In this document: positions 60,434 through 64,000 of the stretch, in pieces
How the letters are laid out: every line of letters begins with the position of its first letter
Position numbering within the stretch: position 1 is the stretch's first letter
DNA from: Lachnospiraceae bacterium
Lineage (GTDB): Bacteria > Bacillota > Clostridia > Lachnospirales > Lachnospiraceae
Length of the DNA: 64,000 nt
Direction: 5' to 3'
Assembly (NCBI GenBank): GCA_017520425.1
Contig: JAFXFO010000001.1
Coordinates: 37,486 to 101,485, forward strand
Made by a program: the position numbers and the translations under genes
The notes under the pieces: model-generated
Database searches by the model: none
Seen by the model: the letters and a program-made list of their open reading frames with translations, nothing else
What the model was told of the DNA's origin: nothing

Positions 60434-60478
60434 AATGGGTATACAAGCGTAAACCGACATGCTTGTATACCCATTATT
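60431..60478 (+). promoter_or_regulatory. perfect 18-bp dyad over the transcription start, probable operator
   Basis: Left arm 60431-60448 (AATAATGGGTATACAAGC) and right arm 60461-60478 are exact inverse complements, 12 nt apart. The left arm overlaps the -10 box. The position is ideal for autorepression by the BlaI-type protein encoded 21 bp later. The arms contain TATACAAG rather than the classic TACA-N2-TGTA core. It would also form a stable hairpin in the mRNA leader, and might terminate the FecR transcript, though no T run follows. Confidence 0.7.
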
Positions 60479-60498
60479 AGATTGGAGAGGTAAATAGG

Positions 60499-60870
60499 AT
60501 GGTAAATATTTCAGATGCGGAATGGAAGATTATGAATGTACTTTGGGAGAAGTCACCCAGTACCATTATGCAGATTACCAAGGGTTTGTATGAAACCACC
60601 GGTTGGACCAAGCATACGGTTATGACCCTTTTAAAGAGACTGGAGGATAAGGGTGCTGTTTACTATGAAGAAGGCGAGCGTGCCAAGCAGTATTACGCTA
60701 AGATTCCCCAGAATGAAGCCGTAGTGGAAGAAGCCAAGAGCTTTTTGCAGAAGGCCTTTAAGGGTAAACTGGGCCTGATGATTAATACCATGATTAAGGA
60801 AGAGGCCATCTCTCAAGAGGACTTGGATGAGTTGTATGAGATTTTGGAAAAGGGCAAAGCGGAGGAATAA
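60499..60870 (+). CDS. BlaI/MecI-family transcriptional repressor
   Basis: 123 residues, full family length. The winged helix reads ISDAEWKIMNVLWEKSPSTIMQI and TKHTVMTLLKRLEDKGAVYYEE, with a C-terminal dimerisation helix. Known for the family: proteolysis after signalling by the partner M56 sensor relieves repression. The partner gene follows after 3 bp. GGAGAGG ribosome site. Confidence 0.95.
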   Translation: MVNISDAEWKIMNVLWEKSPSTIMQITKGLYETTGWTKHTVMTLLKRLEDKGAVYYEEGERAKQYYAKIPQNEAVVEEAKSFLQKAFKGKLGLMINTMIKEEAISQEDLDELYEILEKGKAEE

Positions 60871-60873
60871 ACC

Positions 60874-62937
60874 ATGTGGGAATGGATGAGGGGCATGGAT
60901 GAGTACTACATAAAATGCCTGGTGGGCGTGACCTTGATTTCCACAATCATTTTGCTGATTCGTACTTTTCTGGGCAAGAAGATTTCGAAACGTTTTGCAT
61001 ACGGAATGTGGCTGGCTATCCCCATATTTTTGCTACTGGTGCCGTTGGTCAGGATTCCCATGCCCCAGTTTATGGCGGATTTGGGAAGGGAGACTTATGC
61101 AAAACTGGAGGGTGAGGTGTATACCATTATCCTGCCGTCCGATGCGGAGCTGGAAGTGGATACTCTGGCGGATGCTCTTCAGAACGGGGAAACGGCCGGC
61201 GGAGAGATGATGAACAGTAATACTGAGTCATCTGAAGGCGGCATGGTAGAGACCAAGATGCCCGGTGACAATGTGGCTACCATCATAGCAAAGGTGATTG
61301 TGGCAATCTATGTGCTGATTGTTTTGGCTATCGTGGCAGGTATCGTATCCACCAATGTACGTTTTGAATACAGATGCAGGCATAACAGAGTGTACTTGGG
61401 CGAGACACCCCGGTCAAAGCTTCCTGTATATAAGTTGGAGAATATTACTTCCCCATTCCTGCTGTGTGCTACCATGTACGTGCCGGATGGTATGACAGAG
61501 GATGAGTTACGATATGCCATGCTTCATGAAGAAGGCCATTTTAAGCATGGCGACTTTTTCTGGGTGATTACCCGTTATGTTTTGCTGGCGGTGTTCTTTT
61601 ATAACCCCATTGTGTGGCTGGCCTTTAAGTATTCGGGATATGACTGTGAGCTGGCTTGCGATGAATCGGTAATGAGGCGAATAAAAGCTACGGAACATAA
61701 GGCTTACGGCGGCAGTTTGTTGGATGTGATTAAGAAGAATAGGGGACTGGGTCAGAGAGTACTTTTGTCTACCAATATGAAGGCCCCTAAGAAGCTCATA
61801 CGTGCCAGAATAGAGAATATTGTGGCCGGCCGTAAAGGGAGTGCATTGGTGGCGTTCCTGGCAGCTGTGGCAGTGCTATTGGCCACCGGCTGCGGATTTA
61901 TGGAGCAGAAGGCGGAGGCCGGTGATTTGCTTGCATCGACAGATTCTGAATCGGAAGTTCAGGAGGAAACACAGGGCAATTTTCCTTCCCATGGGGACGG
62001 AGTCGGCGAATCCCAGGAGTCACAAGCCGGTGTGGAGAACAGCCTGTCTCAGGATGATGTGGTGGACTACGGAGATACGGTATATTTCTGTGCGGAGCTT
62101 ATGAGAAAGGATTCTGATGGTTCGGGCACTTTCACCACCATAGAGGATAAGCATGAGATATATGCGAAGATTGATAGAGATGTAATCTCCTTTGAGCGGA
62201 ATAACTCCATGGCTATGGATATGATTACTTATGTGGCCAAGGAAGCCGTGGGAAAGAAAAAGGGCGATACCATTCAGCTGATTCGAGAACTAAACGGTGA
62301 GGAGTATCATTACTATTATCTGATTACGGATATTAATGATGTGTTAGGTTGCACTTATGAATTTAACGGGACTTGGAACTATCAGTTCCCCAAGCCGGTG
62401 GTAGGTCAGTTTGATACCGGGGGAAAGCAGGATTTCGGCTTTGTGGAAAACAGATACGAAAGCGGAAGCGAATATTATTTGGTTGCGGCTGCTACCTCCT
62501 ATTTAGACCCGATAGGTACCAATGCTTATCATCCCAATAATGTGACACTTACAGACAGGCAGAACACCTGGGCAGAAGGTGCGGAAGGCGTAGGAATCGG
62601 TGAGTCCATCGAGCTGCGTCAGATGTATATGGGACCGGGAGCGGACAGACTTAGCATTACCCGTTTCTGTATTGTCAACGGATATGCCAAGAATAATGAC
62701 ATCTGGGAGAAAAATGCCAGGGTGAAGGAACTGAAGGTATATTACGGTGAAGCTTACATGGGTACCATTACCTTAGAGGACCGTATGGAGCCCCAGTATA
62801 TCGATGTGTCCGGAGTGAACATGACGGTTAGCAATGGCAGGGAAGCAGTTTTTAGATTTGAGATAGCGGATGTTTATCCGGGTACTAAGTATGAGGATAC
62901 CTGTTTGACCGGTATTCAGATAGAATTTAAGAAATAG
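60874..62937 (+). CDS. BlaR1-like M56 sensor metalloprotease with C-terminal NADase-type glycan-binding-like domain
   Basis: 687 residues. N-terminal membrane segments (about 10-55 and 135-160), then the M56 catalytic motif MLHEEGHFKHGD (zinc HEXXH form HEEGH, near residue 215) with YDCELACDESVMRRI. Another membrane segment ends ATGCGF near residue 340. The extracytoplasmic part is not a penicillin-binding domain: after an acidic linker, residues about 540-687 (TSYLDPIGTNAYHPNNV, WAEGAEGVGIGESIEL, FEIADVYPGTKYEDTCLTGI) look like the discoidin-like domain named NADase-type glycan-binding. Ligand unknown. Confidence 0.88.
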   Translation: MWEWMRGMDEYYIKCLVGVTLISTIILLIRTFLGKKISKRFAYGMWLAIPIFLLLVPLVRIPMPQFMADLGRETYAKLEGEVYTIILPSDAELEVDTLADALQNGETAGGEMMNSNTESSEGGMVETKMPGDNVATIIAKVIVAIYVLIVLAIVAGIVSTNVRFEYRCRHNRVYLGETPRSKLPVYKLENITSPFLLCATMYVPDGMTEDELRYAMLHEEGHFKHGDFFWVITRYVLLAVFFYNPIVWLAFKYSGYDCELACDESVMRRIKATEHKAYGGSLLDVIKKNRGLGQRVLLSTNMKAPKKLIRARIENIVAGRKGSALVAFLAAVAVLLATGCGFMEQKAEAGDLLASTDSESEVQEETQGNFPSHGDGVGESQESQAGVENSLSQDDVVDYGDTVYFCAELMRKDSDGSGTFTTIEDKHEIYAKIDRDVISFERNNSMAMDMITYVAKEAVGKKKGDTIQLIRELNGEEYHYYYLITDINDVLGCTYEFNGTWNYQFPKPVVGQFDTGGKQDFGFVENRYESGSEYYLVAAATSYLDPIGTNAYHPNNVTLTDRQNTWAEGAEGVGIGESIELRQMYMGPGADRLSITRFCIVNGYAKNNDIWEKNARVKELKVYYGEAYMGTITLEDRMEPQYIDVSGVNMTVSNGREAVFRFEIADVYPGTKYEDTCLTGIQIEFKK

Positions 62938-62949
62938 CAGGACAAAAAA

Positions 62950-62979
62950 TAAGGCTGATACGATTTCGTATCAGCCTTA
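62950..62979. terminator. bidirectional terminator
   Basis: TAAGGCTGATACGA/TCGTATCAGCCTTA perfect 14-bp stem with TT loop, between convergent genes. Confidence 0.88.
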
Positions 62980-63001
62980 AATATTTGTAAGTGTTTATAT
63001 C

Positions 63002-64000
63002 TTACTTAGCCTGCTCTAAAGCAAGAGTTACGGTTGTGATATCACAAACCTCTGAAGGTCCGTAGTACTGGATAGCACCGGGATACTTGAAGCAGGTTTC
63101 AAGAGCCCACTCTTCACGATGTGCTTCGAAGTACTTGAAAGGAGCACCGTCTAACTCTACAAGAGCCTTCTTGATAACGGGCTTATCTTCGCCGTGTCTT
63201 CTTTCGATGTTCATCATCTTGGTGATAGGCATACCACCTGCAACCCACTCATTAGCAGGAGCAGAAAGGTTAGAAACCTTAGAAAGGTATCCGTTGTAAC
63301 CGTACTGGATCAGCATGAATGCGTTGTAACCCAGTGAGTAGCAGTAGTCTGAGTCGAAGTTTGAAGGGAATGCACATCTTCCTTCATAACCTAAGAAGTG
63401 ATGAAGTGTAGCGAATTTGCCCTTATAAGTACCTGCTGCTTTTCTTGCTGCTAATTTATCTGCTACCAATGCAGAGAATAACTTCTCAGATTCAATCAGA
63501 GATACCTGTACGTTACCATGAGGATCTCTTTCCAAGAATAACTGCTGCTGGATAGCCTGAGGAAGGATTGCAAATACTTCCATAGATTCCTTGGTTAAGC
63601 CTTTCTCGATGAATGCATACTTAGCTTCCCAGGTAGGAAGAGCATTGAATTCATCAGCCTTGCTTCCTGCAAGTAATTCGTTGATTTCCTGGATGAGTAC
63701 AGAGAACTCAGGAACGAATTCTACTACACCTTCAGGGATAACTGCGATACCGAAGTTCATTCCCTTAGCTGCTCTTGCTTCTACAGAGTCAGCAATGTAA
63801 TCTGCGATAGCAGAAAGTGACATTTTCTTAGCTGCAACTTCTTCTGAAATTAAGCAGATGTTAGGCTGGGTTTCCAAAGCACATTCCAAAGCAACGTGAG
63901 ATGCAGAACGTCCCATAACCTTGATGAAATGCCAGTACTTCTTTGCAGAGTTACAGTCTCTTGCAATGTTACCGATGATTTCGCTGTAGGTCTTGGTAGC
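63002..64000 (-). CDS. PPi-dependent 6-phosphofructokinase, partial (5' end outside window)
   Basis: The frame continues open from the apparent ATG at 63916 to base 64000 (NIARDCNSAKKYWHFIKVMGRS), so the start lies outside. The visible C-terminal 332 residues include KVMGRSASHVALECALETQPN, MNFGIAVIPEGVVEF, HFLGYEGRCAFPSNFDSDYCYSLGY and GGMPITKMMNIERRHG. These match the long (about 550-residue) diphosphate-fructose-6-phosphate 1-phosphotransferases. It runs glycolysis or gluconeogenesis reversibly with PPi. Codon choice looks optimised for high expression. Confidence 0.95.
   Translation of the reverse strand, partial: ATKTYSEIIGNIARDCNSAKKYWHFIKVMGRSASHVALECALETQPNICLISEEVAAKKMSLSAIADYIADSVEARAAKGMNFGIAVIPEGVVEFVPEFSVLIQEINELLAGSKADEFNALPTWEAKYAFIEKGLTKESMEVFAILPQAIQQQLFLERDPHGNVQVSLIESEKLFSALVADKLAARKAAGTYKGKFATLHHFLGYEGRCAFPSNFDSDYCYSLGYNAFMLIQYGYNGYLSKVSNLSAPANEWVAGGMPITKMMNIERRHGEDKPVIKKALVELDGAPFKYFEAHREEWALETCFKYPGAIQYYGPSEVCDITTVTLALEQAK

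Overview
The window looks like a chromosomal segment of an anaerobic, spore-forming Clostridia bacterium, most likely a Lachnospiraceae member. The evidence is strong AGGAGG-type ribosome sites, TTGACA-17-TATAAT promoters, a SAM-I riboswitch before metK, a SleB-type cortex/cell-wall hydrolase, both an ATP-type and a PPi-type phosphofructokinase, c-di-GMP phosphodiesterases, and a GH10 xylanase typical of plant-fibre degraders. Genus and species cannot be named from sequence reading alone.

Layout. 1-6.9 kb: the 3' end of an FtsX-type ABC permease, its ATPase, and two large paralogous lipoproteins that fuse a repeat-rich N-terminal half to a solute-binding domain. Both lipoprotein genes have matching promoter regions with TTTAAG boxes. 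6.9-7.25 kb: a 368-bp non-coding element of nested inverted repeats. 7.4-10.5 kb: two translationally coupled MutS-like ATPases. 10.5-12 kb: SAM riboswitch and metK. 12-15.7 kb (minus strand): CPBP protease, DUF2812 membrane protein with PadR regulator, and an AraC regulator divergent from a cytoplasmic GH10 xylanase. 17-24.9 kb: MATE exporter, flavin reductase, dnaE, pfkA, TrmH-type methyltransferase. 24.9-32.9 kb: a compact run of small housekeeping and salvage enzymes (methyltransferase, hydrolases, GNATs, dCMP deaminase, NUDIX, MazG-like) ending in proC. 33-45.3 kb: SleB-like hydrolase, a multi-span membrane protein, NfeD/SPFH pair, argF, birA, coaX, dusB, greA, lysS.

45.3-53.05 kb is the most unusual part. 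It has a visibly AT-richer 828-residue gene combining zinc-binding repeats, an endonuclease-like core and a NUMOD1-like tail. Next come a broken HNH-nuclease fragment and three atypical tRNA genes; the tRNA-Glu carries an 18-nt hairpin insertion inside its anticodon arm. A cassette follows: OLD-like ATPase, HNH nuclease, MazG-like NTPase, divergent peptide deformylase, transglutaminase-like protein. Two near-identical terminator hairpins (48390 and 53011) bracket the tRNA and cassette section. I read this as an accessory island.

53-64 kb: rtcB, a small XRE regulator, an EAL protein with a degenerate GGDEF domain, a nonsense-riddled SIMPL-domain pseudogene, a CHASE2/HD-GYP protein with a FecR protein, and a BlaI/BlaR1-like pair. 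That pair's promoter carries a perfect 18-bp dyad, and its sensor protease ends in a discoidin-like binding domain. The window ends inside a PPi-dependent phosphofructokinase on the minus strand.
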